Shown here piece by piece: positions 49,502 to 58,598 of a stretch of 64,000 nucleotides of DNA. The position numbers and the translations under genes are program-made. How positions within the stretch are numbered: position 1 is the stretch's first letter; every line of letters begins with the position of its first letter. The stretch is from positions 1,736,001 to 1,800,000 of the forward strand of contig NZ_JAPJZI010000001.1 in NCBI RefSeq assembly GCF_027944115.1, given 5' to 3'. This DNA comes from Hoeflea prorocentri. Lineage in GTDB: Bacteria > Pseudomonadota > Alphaproteobacteria > Rhizobiales > Rhizobiaceae. The notes under the pieces are model-generated. The model worked only from the letters and a program-made list of their open reading frames with translations. It was not told the origin of the DNA and made no database searches.

Positions 49502-49771
49502 TCATTTTACTGATGAATCGTCGCGGCCTGGATTGCTGTCCTGACGTTCATCTTGATTGTGTTTTGGGGCGATAAGATAGAGCCTCTCGATTTCGAGAAC
49601 CTCGCTGCTCGAAAATCCGAGCGATCGCGCCATGCCCGCAATGTCTCGTGTGGATTCGTCGTCCCTGGAGACGTCACGTTTCCCCCAAAGTTCACCAACG
49701 TCTTTGCCCGATTGATAACCGGAATGCTTCGACGCGCGGTCTTTTCGGCGGCGTTTCGTATATGCGTTCAT
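49502..49771 (-). CDS. Small hypothetical protein, basic N-terminus
   Basis: The 89-residue frame lies between the L,D-transpeptidase and the thioredoxin-like gene on the same strand, 23 and 9 bases from them, which supports it being real. It has a Lys/Arg-rich start (RRRKDRASKH), a central helix-prone MARSLGFSSSEVLEIERLYLI, and an Asp/Asn-rich tail. No signal peptide, membrane segment or known motif is seen. I do not recognise it. Confidence 0.5.
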   Translation of the reverse strand: MNAYTKRRRKDRASKHSGYQSGKDVGELWGKRDVSRDDESTRDIAGMARSLGFSSSEVLEIERLYLIAPKHNQDERQDSNPGRDDSSVK

Positions 49772-49794
49772 GCCACTGTCCCGGACAGTTTGTC

Positions 49795-50481
49795 TCAGAT
49801 CACCACGATGGCCGAACCGGGTTTCACACGGTCGTAGAGGTGGATGACATCATGATTGACGAGGCGCACGCAGCCGCTTGAAACGGCGCGTCCGATGGAC
49901 GCGATTTCGGGTGTTCCGTGAAGCCGGTAAAGCGTGTCCCGGTTGCCCTGAAAGATATAGAGCGCACGTGACCCCAGTGGATTGTTGAGCCCTGGCGGCA
50001 TGCCGCCATTCTCTGCGCTCCATTTGACCAGATGCGGCTCGCGCCTGATCATTGAGGCCGGCGGGGTCCACGTTGGCCATTTGCGTTTCCAGGCAATGCG
50101 TGCACGTCCGGACCAGGCAAATCCTGCCCTGCCGAGGCCCACTCCGTAACGCATGGCCTGCCCGTTCGGCTCGACGTGATAAAGGTAGAAGTTGCGCGTG
50201 TCGACGACAACGGTTCCGGGTTTCTCAGAGGTTTTATAGTTGACGCGCTGGCGTTGATATTTGGGTTTAAGTTCTCCCGGCTTAACAGCCGGAATGGGGA
50301 ACTTTTCGTTTGGCAAGGCCGGATAAAGTGCCCTGCCTGTTAGCGGACCGAACCTCGAATTGGCTGGCGCTTTATTCGGATCGGCCGTAACCGTGCATCC
50401 GGCGGCGGTCAGCAGGCCAAAGCTGCCGCAAGCGCCCAAAAAGGCCCGGCGGGTGCTGCCCGTAGGTGTTTTTTTCATCAT
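49795..50481 (-). CDS. L,D-transpeptidase (YkuD), Tat/lipoprotein-type signal
   Basis: The 228-residue protein has a twin-arginine start (STRRAFLGACGS) leading to a lipobox-like LLTAAGC. The YkuD domain follows, with H188 in LHGTPE and the nucleophile C204 in SSGCVRLVNHD. L,D-transpeptidases make 3-3 peptidoglycan cross-links or attach proteins to peptidoglycan in the periplasm. It heads a three-gene minus-strand group with the 89-residue frame and the thioredoxin-like protein. An oxidoreductase could keep its active-site cysteine reduced; this is inference. Confidence 0.9.
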   Translation of the reverse strand: MMKKTPTGSTRRAFLGACGSFGLLTAAGCTVTADPNKAPANSRFGPLTGRALYPALPNEKFPIPAVKPGELKPKYQRQRVNYKTSEKPGTVVVDTRNFYLYHVEPNGQAMRYGVGLGRAGFAWSGRARIAWKRKWPTWTPPASMIRREPHLVKWSAENGGMPPGLNNPLGSRALYIFQGNRDTLYRLHGTPEIASIGRAVSSGCVRLVNHDVIHLYDRVKPGSAIVVI

Positions 50482-50740
50482 CTTTGTTCCCGTCTGCGGC
50501 TAGTGAACTCGGCGACGCGGCTGCCGTACCACTAAAGGCAGCAACACGGCGTTGTCCGGAAACAAGAAGCGAGGCGCCATATTTGGCTTCAAGAGCCTGT
50601 GGCTGTGTCTTCGGGTGATGTTGATTGCATATGCAATCTGGTTGGAGGCGATTGCCCCAAACGTCATTAGAAATCTGTCCAGCATGAAACCGGTCCCTCA
50701 AAGCATTGATGATCACGCCGTGCGTGTTCGAAAGTCAGCT

Positions 50741-51112
50741 TTAGAGATGGGTTCGAGGCGGTCGCTTCAGACGATACGTCATGTCCATATTGGGGTCGGC
50801 CTGGCCGAAGACGAACCAGACCTGCTGCGTGTCGAAAAGATACGTACCGGGATCGTCACCGGAAAGGGCTAGCGTTACGCCGCACGTGAAGGTGAGCGAA
50901 TCGGCGCTCTTCTTGCACGGGCACGCGTCATCCTTGTTGCCGCCTTGCGGAAAACCAGCCGTCTGCGCCTCAAAACCGGCTTGGTTGCCGTCAAGAACAA
51001 TCTGCGCCTCGACCGCAGATGGTTCGGGGCTGGCCTTGGCTTTGTCATAGCCGGCGAGTGCCGAAATCGACACGAAACACAAAGCCAGCAAAATAAGAGC
51101 CATCGAACGCAT
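50741..51112 (-). CDS. Small secreted protein with CPC motif
   Basis: This 123-residue precursor has a signal peptide (MALILLALCFVSISALA, cleaved near residue 20). The mature part has a DACPCKKS segment, another cysteine in FTCGV, and a hydrophobic QQVWFVFGQ strand. It ends in a basic RLKRPPRTHL. The three cysteines suggest disulfide or metal binding. I do not recognise the family. The start was placed at MRSMALILL because it gives a clean signal peptide; the frame is open upstream. Confidence 0.65.
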   Translation of the reverse strand: MRSMALILLALCFVSISALAGYDKAKASPEPSAVEAQIVLDGNQAGFEAQTAGFPQGGNKDDACPCKKSADSLTFTCGVTLALSGDDPGTYLFDTQQVWFVFGQADPNMDMTYRLKRPPRTHL

Positions 51113-51318
51113 CTGCCGATAATACAATGGGAGTCTATCTCGAAAAAGTTTCCGTTCGAACACGCTTTTGTGATGAGAAAGTGAGGTCGGGGAACCTCGT
51201 TGGCTGCTCGGTCGTCTTTGTCGGTCGAACTGCCCACAGGGTTCGCGGGATTTCATTGGCTTTGCAGTGCCGATAGCGGCATGCTGGCTTTTTAGTTGTT
51301 TACATGGGGAACTTGAAA

Positions 51319-51714
51319 ATGAGCCAGGAGCGACCCCGCGGGGAACTTACCATCCGAACGATGGCCATGCCGGCAGATACCAACGCGGCCGGTGATATAT
51401 TCGGCGGCTGGGTCGTGTCGCAGATGGATTTTGCCGCCGGCATTGCAGCGGGACAACGCGCCCATGGACGTGTCGTGACAATTGCCATTGATGCGATGAA
51501 GTTCATCCGGCCTGTGAAGGTCGGCGATGTGGTCTGCGTTTATACCTTTATTGAAAAGATTGGACGGACATCAATGCAGATCCATGTCGAGGCCTGGGTC
51601 CTGCGCGATCGCTACGGTGAGCACGAGAAGGTCACAGATGCCTTGTTCACCTTCGTGGCAGTGAATGCTGATGGGCATCCGGTCCCCGTTTCCAAAGACA
51701 ACGGAGAAAACTAG
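51319..51714 (+). CDS. Acyl-CoA thioesterase, YciA type
   Basis: The 131-residue hot-dog-fold thioesterase has MPADTNAAGDIFGGWVVSQMD with the catalytic Asp-type site, then IDAMKFIRPVKVGDVVCVY and the closing TDALFTFVAVN. YciA enzymes hydrolyse acyl-CoAs broadly in the cytoplasm. A GGGGA box eight bases before ATG 51319 supports this start over the ATG at 51304. Confidence 0.93.
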   Translation: MSQERPRGELTIRTMAMPADTNAAGDIFGGWVVSQMDFAAGIAAGQRAHGRVVTIAIDAMKFIRPVKVGDVVCVYTFIEKIGRTSMQIHVEAWVLRDRYGEHEKVTDALFTFVAVNADGHPVPVSKDNGEN

Positions 51715-51799
51715 GATGAAGTGGGGTTTTGGACAGCTATTGCCAAGAATTGTAACTGGTCGAGCTTGGGAGAAACGAAGTCGAGGAAGCAAATAGCAC

Positions 51800-53338
51800 T
51801 CAATTTCTTTCCTTATGCCCTGTCTCATTGTCATAATGATCGAGGGCTGCACGAAAAGCAGATGCTCGGAAGTTGGCAAGTTCAACACCCAACGGATCGA
51901 TTTCTATGTCGGGTGACAGACGACCCTCCTTGGCAAATTTTGCCTCCGGATTTTCAAAGCAAACGTCAGGAACCTGAAGAATAAATCCGCTATTCTTTAA
52001 GGTAAAGCCGCCGCTTGCCCGGGCGCAGAATACGGTTGCATGCGCTGCGGAAACAGCACCTACAATTTTTGCATCTCGCAATAACTTCAGCACAGTGGTT
52101 AGCCTAATCGAGGCAGAACGTGTTTTGGGATTGACCAGAATATATATCGGTCCTTTATAGTCCGGTTTGCCGAGGGATCGTTTGGGTGTGCGTTCAATGC
52201 GCACGCCGTTTTTCGGCCTTATCCTTCTGAAGTATTTGAGATTGTGCTGCCGCCAGTTCTCAGCCGTCTCATCGAGAAATTCAAAGTTCACTGGTAGTTG
52301 CCGCGAGACATCCCGCATAATCTTCCTGCTGAAAAGGCGATGAGATGTCGGGAGAAGAAACGCGGCGATCAATTGCGTCGTAGAAATTGCGCCGCCGCTG
52401 TTGTCCACCAGGTCGATAAAGAGTGCGTCCGGTTTTTTGTTTATGATGTCGCGCATAACGAGTTCGACCCCCCGCGTGGCGACTTCGGTGTCTCCAAAGG
52501 AGTTTATGTTCAAATACGCAAGGTTTCTTTTTACAGAATACCGATAATCGAGTTCCCTGGGGCGTACAGAAGGGTCATCTATCGGACGAACAAAACCTTC
52601 CTCTTGTAGGAGCTTGCCCAGACTGCGCAGCTCAGCGCTCCTAAACTTGCCCTTATCAACTCTGGATTTCCAATGGCTGTTGGCTTCCAACTTGCTCTTG
52701 GAGATGTCGTTGGCGCCGGGGGATTTGGTTAGGATATCAAATGGCCCGCGCGCACCGATAATTGCGCTGACTAACTGACCAGAGACATTCAGGTTGTCTG
52801 AAACAAAAAAATATTCGTCATTCAGACAGCCGTCATGGCCAACCTTTTTGGTCAGCGCTTTTACGATGTCTGATGCATTGATACCATTGATTGAAACGAT
52901 TTCGTCTTTAGCATTCGTGTCAGGGTTTTCGGAAAAGAGTTTTTCGTGCGCAACGATCAGGTGATATCGAAACCACGGCCAGCCTTCATAGCTCGGAAGC
53001 AGATGTGGTTTATCGGGAAGCAGAAGCGTGTGCTCGTCACACACGGCGCCAACAAGCTCATAAATGGAGAGATATGCTTCATTAATCGAAACTATCCCGG
53101 ATACGGAACTCATTAACTCCGCGTGGAGCTTGTCCAATTCCTCAGGAGATGTGTGTGCATAGAGGTGCGGGTGAAAACGCTTAAGGGTATTGTATGTTTC
53201 GAATAAATCGTCTTTGAACTTTTGCGCTGACATGTATTTCTTGGGTTCGGCTGCGACAGGCATGCCAAGCACCAAACAAATCAAGATTGCAAAGATGTAT
53301 CGATAAAAGGTGCCGGTGCCCCATGGGAAAGGTTTCAT
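51800..53338 (-). CDS. Secreted S41-type (C-terminal processing) peptidase homologue
   Basis: The 512-residue precursor has a signal peptide ending near VAA. The catalytic S41 region shows FIDLVDNSGGAISTTQLIAA (the DLRxNxGG strand) and the probable nucleophile in NPKTRSASIRLTTVLKLLRDA. The closing EGRLSPDIEIDP corresponds to the GxGVxPD motif. The N-terminal helical domain (about 40-130) is unlike classic CtpA. No PDZ is clearly seen. It stands alone between convergent and intergenic DNA, and its base use looks more A/T-rich than its neighbours, suggesting transfer. The start at MKPFPWG was chosen for the signal peptide. Confidence 0.75.
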   Translation of the reverse strand: MKPFPWGTGTFYRYIFAILICLVLGMPVAAEPKKYMSAQKFKDDLFETYNTLKRFHPHLYAHTSPEELDKLHAELMSSVSGIVSINEAYLSIYELVGAVCDEHTLLLPDKPHLLPSYEGWPWFRYHLIVAHEKLFSENPDTNAKDEIVSINGINASDIVKALTKKVGHDGCLNDEYFFVSDNLNVSGQLVSAIIGARGPFDILTKSPGANDISKSKLEANSHWKSRVDKGKFRSAELRSLGKLLQEEGFVRPIDDPSVRPRELDYRYSVKRNLAYLNINSFGDTEVATRGVELVMRDIINKKPDALFIDLVDNSGGAISTTQLIAAFLLPTSHRLFSRKIMRDVSRQLPVNFEFLDETAENWRQHNLKYFRRIRPKNGVRIERTPKRSLGKPDYKGPIYILVNPKTRSASIRLTTVLKLLRDAKIVGAVSAAHATVFCARASGGFTLKNSGFILQVPDVCFENPEAKFAKEGRLSPDIEIDPLGVELANFRASAFRAALDHYDNETGHKERN

Positions 53339-53550
53339 TTGTGTCGTGCTCTCCGATGACGTCTCTTGTGACGACATTGGACTATAACACGGAGCTCCTG
53401 CCGGAGAGGAGAGGCAACACGACTACAATGAGGGTGGATTTGTCCGCTTAACTTTGAACAAAACCGCATCGGGTTAGGTTCTGTAGTCAACGCTGGTGGT
53501 TGAACGTTGTCTGTGTCCAAATGAATTGCGCACGTTGTGCCGGGACTATG

Positions 53551-53573
53551 AAGGGCGCCACTGGGGCGCCCTT
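53551..53573 (-). terminator. Stem-loop after the BMP-family gene
   Basis: AAGGGCGCC and GGCGCCCTT form a perfect 9-bp stem with the five-base loop ACTGG, 21 bases past the stop of the binding-protein gene on the minus strand. A U-tract is lacking on that strand, so the termination role is probable but not certain. Confidence 0.55.
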
Positions 53574-53593
53574 GCTCGTCCTGACGTGACCAC

Positions 53594-54658
53594 TTATTGC
53601 GGAAGCTGATCGTCAACACCCTTGATATAGAAGTTCATGCTTAGAAGCGATCCGTCATCAGCAACCTCGCCTTCTTTCAGCCACTCCGAACCATCCTGCT
53701 TGGTGATCGGACCGGTGAATGGTTCAAACTCGCCGTTGGTGATCTTGGCTTCAGTTTCCATCGCCATCTTCATAACGTCGTCAGGCATGTTCGTGTAAGG
53801 CGCCATGGTCAGGATGCCGTCTACGAGACCGTCCCAAGTCGACTGGCTTTCCCAGGTTCCGTCCATGACGGCCTGTGTCCGCTTGATATAGTACGGACCC
53901 CAGCTGTCGATAATGGCCGTAAGCTGCGTTTCAGGACCCGCCTCGATCATATCGAGAGCCTGGCCGAAAGCCTTGATCCCGCGTTCTGCGGCGATCTGCA
54001 TGGGCGCAGTCGTGTCGGTATGCTGGGTCAGGATATCGACGCCCTGGTCAATCAGAGCCTTGGCGGCATCGGCTTCCTTACCCGCATCGGCCCATGTGTT
54101 GACCCAGACAACCTTGAGCTGGAAATCCGGATTGACCGACTGAGCGCCCAGCAGGAAGGAGTTGATACCCATGACAACTTCAGGGATCGGGAAAGATGCA
54201 ATGTATCCGGCAACACCTACTTCCGACATCTTGCCGGCAATCTGGCCCTGAATGTAACGGCCCTGATAGAAACGGGAATTGTAGTTCGTTACATTCGGTG
54301 CGGTCTTGTAGCCGGTCGCGTGTTCGAACTTCACATCCGGGAACTTCTTTGCGACTTTCAATGTCGGCTCCATGAAGCCGAAGGATGTGGTGAAGATCAG
54401 GTTGCAGCCGGATCTGGCAAGGCGTTCAATGGCGCGTTCCGCGTCCGGACCCTCGGAGACATTCTCCAGAAAGACCGTCTCGACCTTATCGCCGAAATGG
54501 TTCTCAATCTCCTGGCGGCCGATATCGTGCGCCTCACTCCAGCCGCCGTCATTTTTCGGGCCGACATAGACAAAGCAGACTTTGGTCGCTGCCTGAGCAG
54601 CCGAGGCCGCAAAACTGAATGCTGCGACGGCTGCGAGAGCCAATAGTGTTTTTTTCAT
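53594..54658 (-). CDS. BMP family ABC transporter substrate-binding protein (nucleoside-type)
   Basis: The 354-residue precursor has a signal peptide MKKTLLALAAVAAFSFAASAAQA. The mature protein matches the BMP/PnrA family: VCFVYVGPKNDGGWSEAHDIGRQ, the GFMEPTLKVAKKFPDVKFEHATG segment, and DILTQHTDTTAP. BMP proteins bind purine nucleosides or related compounds in the periplasm. It is the last gene of the cassette, after ATPase and two permeases, with GAGGTG before the chosen ATG. The ligand is not shown by the sequence. Confidence 0.93.
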   Translation of the reverse strand: MKKTLLALAAVAAFSFAASAAQAATKVCFVYVGPKNDGGWSEAHDIGRQEIENHFGDKVETVFLENVSEGPDAERAIERLARSGCNLIFTTSFGFMEPTLKVAKKFPDVKFEHATGYKTAPNVTNYNSRFYQGRYIQGQIAGKMSEVGVAGYIASFPIPEVVMGINSFLLGAQSVNPDFQLKVVWVNTWADAGKEADAAKALIDQGVDILTQHTDTTAPMQIAAERGIKAFGQALDMIEAGPETQLTAIIDSWGPYYIKRTQAVMDGTWESQSTWDGLVDGILTMAPYTNMPDDVMKMAMETEAKITNGEFEPFTGPITKQDGSEWLKEGEVADDGSLLSMNFYIKGVDDQLPQ

Positions 54659-54692
54659 TGTGTTCACCTCTTTTGTTGCGATTGCTAGTGAA

Positions 54693-55613
54693 TTAACGGT
54701 CGGGAACAAATGGCTGGCCAAGTGAGGCCGGTGTGTTCATCAGCGTCAGTCGCCGATTGCGAGAGATTATAACCAGCACAACGATCGTCGCCAGGTAAGG
54801 CAGCGCCGACAGGAACTGCGATGGAATAGCGATGCCCAGGGCCTGCGCATGCAGTTGGCCGATGGTTACCGCACCGAAGAGATACGCGCCGGCAAGGACG
54901 CGCAGCGGACGCCAGCTTGCGAACACGACCAGGGCAAGCGCAATCCATCCACGCCCGGCAGACATGTTCTCAACCCATTGCGGCGTGTAAACCAGGGACA
55001 ACTGCGCTCCCGCAAGCCCGGCACACAACCCGCCAAACATAACCGCACAATACCGCGTCTTGATGACTGAGATGCCGAGCGCATGCGCCGAACCATGGCT
55101 GTCGCCTATGGCGCGGAGCTGGAGGCCGAGGCGTGATCTGAAAAGGAACCAGCTCACTCCGATCACTGCGGCAATAGACAGGTAGAAAATGATGTCCTGC
55201 GCGAACAGCAGCGGGCCGACCAGGGGAAGTTCGCTCAGGAACGGAAAGCTGATCGGCTCGAGTTGAACACCGGGTTCTCCGACATAGCTTTCGCCGATCA
55301 TTCCGGACAGACCAAGCCCGAGGATTGTCAGGGCCAGACCTGTTGCAACCTGGTTCGTGACGAGCGTCAAGGTCAGGAACCCGAACAACAGAGAAAACGC
55401 GCAGCCGGCCAATGCGCCGAGTAGTGCACCAAAATACGGATTTCCGGTCATTTTTGCCGCTACGAATGCAATGGCTGCACCCATGACGATCATGCCTTCA
55501 ACGCCGAGATTCAGGACACCGGACCGCTCGACGACAAGTTCGCCAAGGGCCGCAAGAAGCAACGGTGTAGCGGCCGTCGTGACTGTGAGGAGAACAGCTT
55601 CAATCAGGGTCAT
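54693..55613 (-). CDS. ABC transporter permease, nucleoside-type (second)
   Basis: The 306-residue permease of the BPD_transp_2 family has about eight to nine membrane segments. The signature GVLNLGVEGMIVMGAAIAF lies near the start. AHALGISVIKTRYCAVMFGGLCAGLAGA lies later. It pairs with the upstream permease to form the channel. The ATG lies one base after the upstream permease's TGA, so the genes are translationally coupled. Confidence 0.93.
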   Translation of the reverse strand: MTLIEAVLLTVTTAATPLLLAALGELVVERSGVLNLGVEGMIVMGAAIAFVAAKMTGNPYFGALLGALAGCAFSLLFGFLTLTLVTNQVATGLALTILGLGLSGMIGESYVGEPGVQLEPISFPFLSELPLVGPLLFAQDIIFYLSIAAVIGVSWFLFRSRLGLQLRAIGDSHGSAHALGISVIKTRYCAVMFGGLCAGLAGAQLSLVYTPQWVENMSAGRGWIALALVVFASWRPLRVLAGAYLFGAVTIGQLHAQALGIAIPSQFLSALPYLATIVVLVIISRNRRLTLMNTPASLGQPFVPDR

Positions 55614-55614
55614 G

Positions 55615-56709
55615 TCAAGCGCCCTCCCCGGCCACATTGGCTCGCTCCGCCGTATGGATCTTGATCCGATAGTGGATCAGTGTGTCACAGGCCAGGACGA
55701 AGAAGAGAAGCAGGCCCTGGAAGACACGGGCGATCTTGTCGGGCAGACCGATTGAAATCTGAGCGGCTTCGCCTCCGAGATAGGTCAGAGCGAGGATCAG
55801 GCCGGCTGCGAAAATGCCGAGCGGGTTCAGCCTGCCAAGGAATGCAACGATGATGGCCGTAAAGCCGTAACCGGGCGAAATGACCGGCTGCAACTGCTCA
55901 ATTGAGCCCGACACCTCCGAGATGCCGGCGAGCCCCGCCAAAGCCCCTGAAAATATGAAAGCGAAAAATACCATTTTGGTGGTGGAAAACCCGGCAAAGC
56001 GCCCTGCCCGGGCGGACTGACCGAGGACGGACACCTCGAAACCCTTGAGCATGTAGCGCATCATGAACCAGGTCAGAATGGTTGCGACAACAGCGAACAT
56101 AATGCCCCAATCCGCGCGGCCCGATGTCGGCAGGATTTCCGGCAGAATGGCGTTTACGTGAAACTCGCGGCTTTCGGGAAAGTTGAACCCTTCCGGGTTG
56201 CGCCATGGACCGCGAACAATCCAGTCAAGGAACAGCTGCGCCACATAGACCAGCATGAGGCTGGAGAGGATTTCGTTGGTATTGAACCGGGTCTTCAGAA
56301 ATGCGGGAATCGATGCATAGAGCGCGCCGCCGATCATACCCATGATCATCATGATCGGAAGGACTAGAACCGAGTTCCATTCGTGGAACATGATGGGCAG
56401 GACCGAACCGAAAACGCCACCGATAATGAACTGCCCTTCGGCGCCGATATTCCAGTTATTGGAGCGGAAACAGACCGAAAGCCCGACCGCGATAAGGATA
56501 AGCGGTGCTGCCTTGATGGCAAGCTCGTGCAGGGACCAGACTTCGGTAAGCGGTTCAATGAAGAAGCTATAGAGCGCGTGTACCGGGTTCTTGCCCATTG
56601 CCGAGAAGATGATCGCCCCGGCGATAACCGTCAGGGCCAGGGCGATGAAAGGCGACAGGACCGAAAAGAGCGCGGAGTGGGATGGTCGGCGTTCAAGCTC
56701 AATGCGCAT
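55615..56709 (-). CDS. ABC transporter permease, nucleoside-type (first)
   Basis: The 364-residue permease of the same family has SFFIEPLTEVWSLHELAIKAAPLILIAVGL and the NWNIGAEGQFIIGGVFGSVLP signature, which is the YufP-like form. About nine to ten membrane segments are expected. I start at MRIELERRPS, which overlaps the ATPase gene by 11 bases; a start 18 codons earlier is in frame. Confidence 0.93.
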   Translation of the reverse strand: MRIELERRPSHSALFSVLSPFIALALTVIAGAIIFSAMGKNPVHALYSFFIEPLTEVWSLHELAIKAAPLILIAVGLSVCFRSNNWNIGAEGQFIIGGVFGSVLPIMFHEWNSVLVLPIMMIMGMIGGALYASIPAFLKTRFNTNEILSSLMLVYVAQLFLDWIVRGPWRNPEGFNFPESREFHVNAILPEILPTSGRADWGIMFAVVATILTWFMMRYMLKGFEVSVLGQSARAGRFAGFSTTKMVFFAFIFSGALAGLAGISEVSGSIEQLQPVISPGYGFTAIIVAFLGRLNPLGIFAAGLILALTYLGGEAAQISIGLPDKIARVFQGLLLFFVLACDTLIHYRIKIHTAERANVAGEGA

Positions 56710-58291
56710 GGGCTGGCTCCAATCCCGTTTCCGCGACCGGTGTGTCTTCTCCATGGATGCCACCCATCAGGAGGCCGATGCGTTCAAGCGTCATCTGCGA
56801 GGCGGGTTCGGCAGCAGACAACCGCCCCTCATTGATCACGGCGATGCTGGTCGCCACCTCGAATATCTCGTCGAGATCCTGGCTGATGACAACCACGGCG
56901 GATCCGGCTTCCGCCAGATCGATCAGCGCCTGTCTGATGCGGCTGGCCGCACCGGCATCGACACCCCAGGTGGGCTGGTTGACCACGATGGCAGCCGGTT
57001 TGCGGTCGAGTTCCCTGCCGACGATGTATTTTTGCAGATTGCCGCCGGACAGTGACGATGCATCCGGGTCTTCGCCCGACATGCGTACGTCCATCTCCTT
57101 GATGATGCGCTCGGACGCGTCGAGCACGGCGTTATACCGTATGATTTTCAAGGGACCGCCAGTCAGGAAGGCATCCGAATCTGACTTGTGCCGGGCGAGC
57201 ACCATGTTTTCGGACAGCGTCATCGACGAGACTGCAGCGTGACCGTGGCGTTCTTCGGGAACGAAGCCCGCGCCAAGGAGCCGTCTTGCCGAGATGCCAA
57301 GGCGGCCGGCGTCCGTGCCGCAAATGCGTATATCGGCGCGGTTCTGCGCCAGTTCCTCACCGGACAAAACGTCAAACAGCTCGCTTTGCCCGTTACCCGC
57401 GACGCCGGCGATCCCGATGACCTCACCGCCTCGGACAACCAGGTTGATATCCTTGAGCGCCACGGCGAAGGGCGTGCGTGCCGGTGCGGAAAGGTTTTTG
57501 GCCTCGATGAGAATGTCATCGGACACTTTTCCGCCGGTGTTGGAGACGGTTTTCACCTCTGAGCCGACCATCATGCGCGCCAGCGAGGCCGGGGTCTCTG
57601 TGCGGGGGTCGCAGTCACCGGTCAGCTCGCCATGGCGCAGCACCGTTGCCCGGTCGCAGATCCGCTGCACCTCTTCCAGGCGGTGACTAATATAAAGAAC
57701 CGACCGGCCCTCGGATTTGATTTTCTCAAGCGTCTCGAACAGCCTGTCTGCCTCCTGAGGCGTCAAAACCGACGTAGGCTCATCGAGGATAATGAGTTCG
57801 GGGTTCTGCAAAAGTGTGCGGACAATCTCGATGCGTTGCCGTTCTCCCACTGACAGGTCCGCGACATGAGCGTGCGGATCAAGCGGCAAGCCATATTCCC
57901 GCGAAAGCGTCGCCGCCTGCTCCGAAATGTTCTCAATGGAAACATTGCCGTCCATGGAGAGTGCGATGTTCTCGGCGACTGTCAGCGCTTCAAAAAGGGA
58001 GAAATGCTGAAACACCATGCCGATGCCAAGACGGCGCGCCTGACCCGGACTCGAGATCCGAACCCTATTACCCTTCCACAGAATCTGCCCGGATGTCGGC
58101 TCAAGCGAACCAAAAAGCATTTTGACGAGTGTTGATTTTCCGGCGCCGTTTTCGCCCAGCAGGGCATGTATTTCGCTCGATCTGATTTCCAGGTCGATCC
58201 CGTCATTGGCACGAAGCTCACCAAATATCTTGGTCAAGCCACGTACTTCCAGCAGGCACTCATCGCGCCCAACTTCGTTGTCAGCCAACAT
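56699..58291 (-). CDS. ABC transporter ATP-binding protein with two ATPase domains, nucleoside-type
   Basis: The 530-residue protein carries two ABC modules, as in sugar and nucleoside importers. The first has Walker A GENGAGKST and LSVGERQRIEIVRTLL; the second has degenerate Walker A GVAGNGQSE and LSGGNLQKYIVGREL. MVFQHFSLFEALTVAENIAL is typical of the YufO/RbsA-related group. I start at MLADNEVGRDE, preceded by GGGGGAGGAA; a TTG further upstream is also in frame. It opens the four-gene cassette. Confidence 0.93.
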   Translation of the reverse strand: MLADNEVGRDECLLEVRGLTKIFGELRANDGIDLEIRSSEIHALLGENGAGKSTLVKMLFGSLEPTSGQILWKGNRVRISSPGQARRLGIGMVFQHFSLFEALTVAENIALSMDGNVSIENISEQAATLSREYGLPLDPHAHVADLSVGERQRIEIVRTLLQNPELIILDEPTSVLTPQEADRLFETLEKIKSEGRSVLYISHRLEEVQRICDRATVLRHGELTGDCDPRTETPASLARMMVGSEVKTVSNTGGKVSDDILIEAKNLSAPARTPFAVALKDINLVVRGGEVIGIAGVAGNGQSELFDVLSGEELAQNRADIRICGTDAGRLGISARRLLGAGFVPEERHGHAAVSSMTLSENMVLARHKSDSDAFLTGGPLKIIRYNAVLDASERIIKEMDVRMSGEDPDASSLSGGNLQKYIVGRELDRKPAAIVVNQPTWGVDAGAASRIRQALIDLAEAGSAVVVISQDLDEIFEVATSIAVINEGRLSAAEPASQMTLERIGLLMGGIHGEDTPVAETGLEPAHAH

Positions 58292-58598
58292 TTCCTCCCC
58301 CGCATTGCGCGGATCCAACCCGAATTGATCCTAGGCGCAGAGGCCGCGGAGCAAAAAGATCGAACGCCGAGAAAGAGCTTCAAAATTTTGACATATAATT
58401 GCAGCCCCGTTTCAACCTGTCATCCCCGCGCTTTCAGCGTGGTCGATTTCATCCACATGCAATTGCTGCAGTGCGGAATTTTTGTGCATGAAGCACAGGA
58501 TTTGTGCTGCGTCACATCGTCCGCTGCACAGCCTTCATTCATTGGCTCAAGAGTTGTAGTAATGGCGGATCAACAATGCCCCGACTGGATCGGTTCAG
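58292..58598. other. Intergenic region between ABC cassette and UbiH-like gene
   Basis: About 300 bases of divergent intergenic DNA. It should hold promoters for both sides. TTGACA directly followed by TATAAT occurs at 58388-58399 but without the spacer a promoter needs. No coding frame or known regulatory RNA is recognised. Confidence 0.5.

Noticed and set aside
50552-50872. Plus-strand frame of 106 codons overlapping the small secreted protein
   Set aside because: It runs antisense into a gene with a clear signal peptide and has no domain or ribosome binding site of its own.
58388-58399. TTGACA immediately followed by TATAAT
   Set aside because: Promoter hexamers need about 17 bases between them; here there is no spacer.
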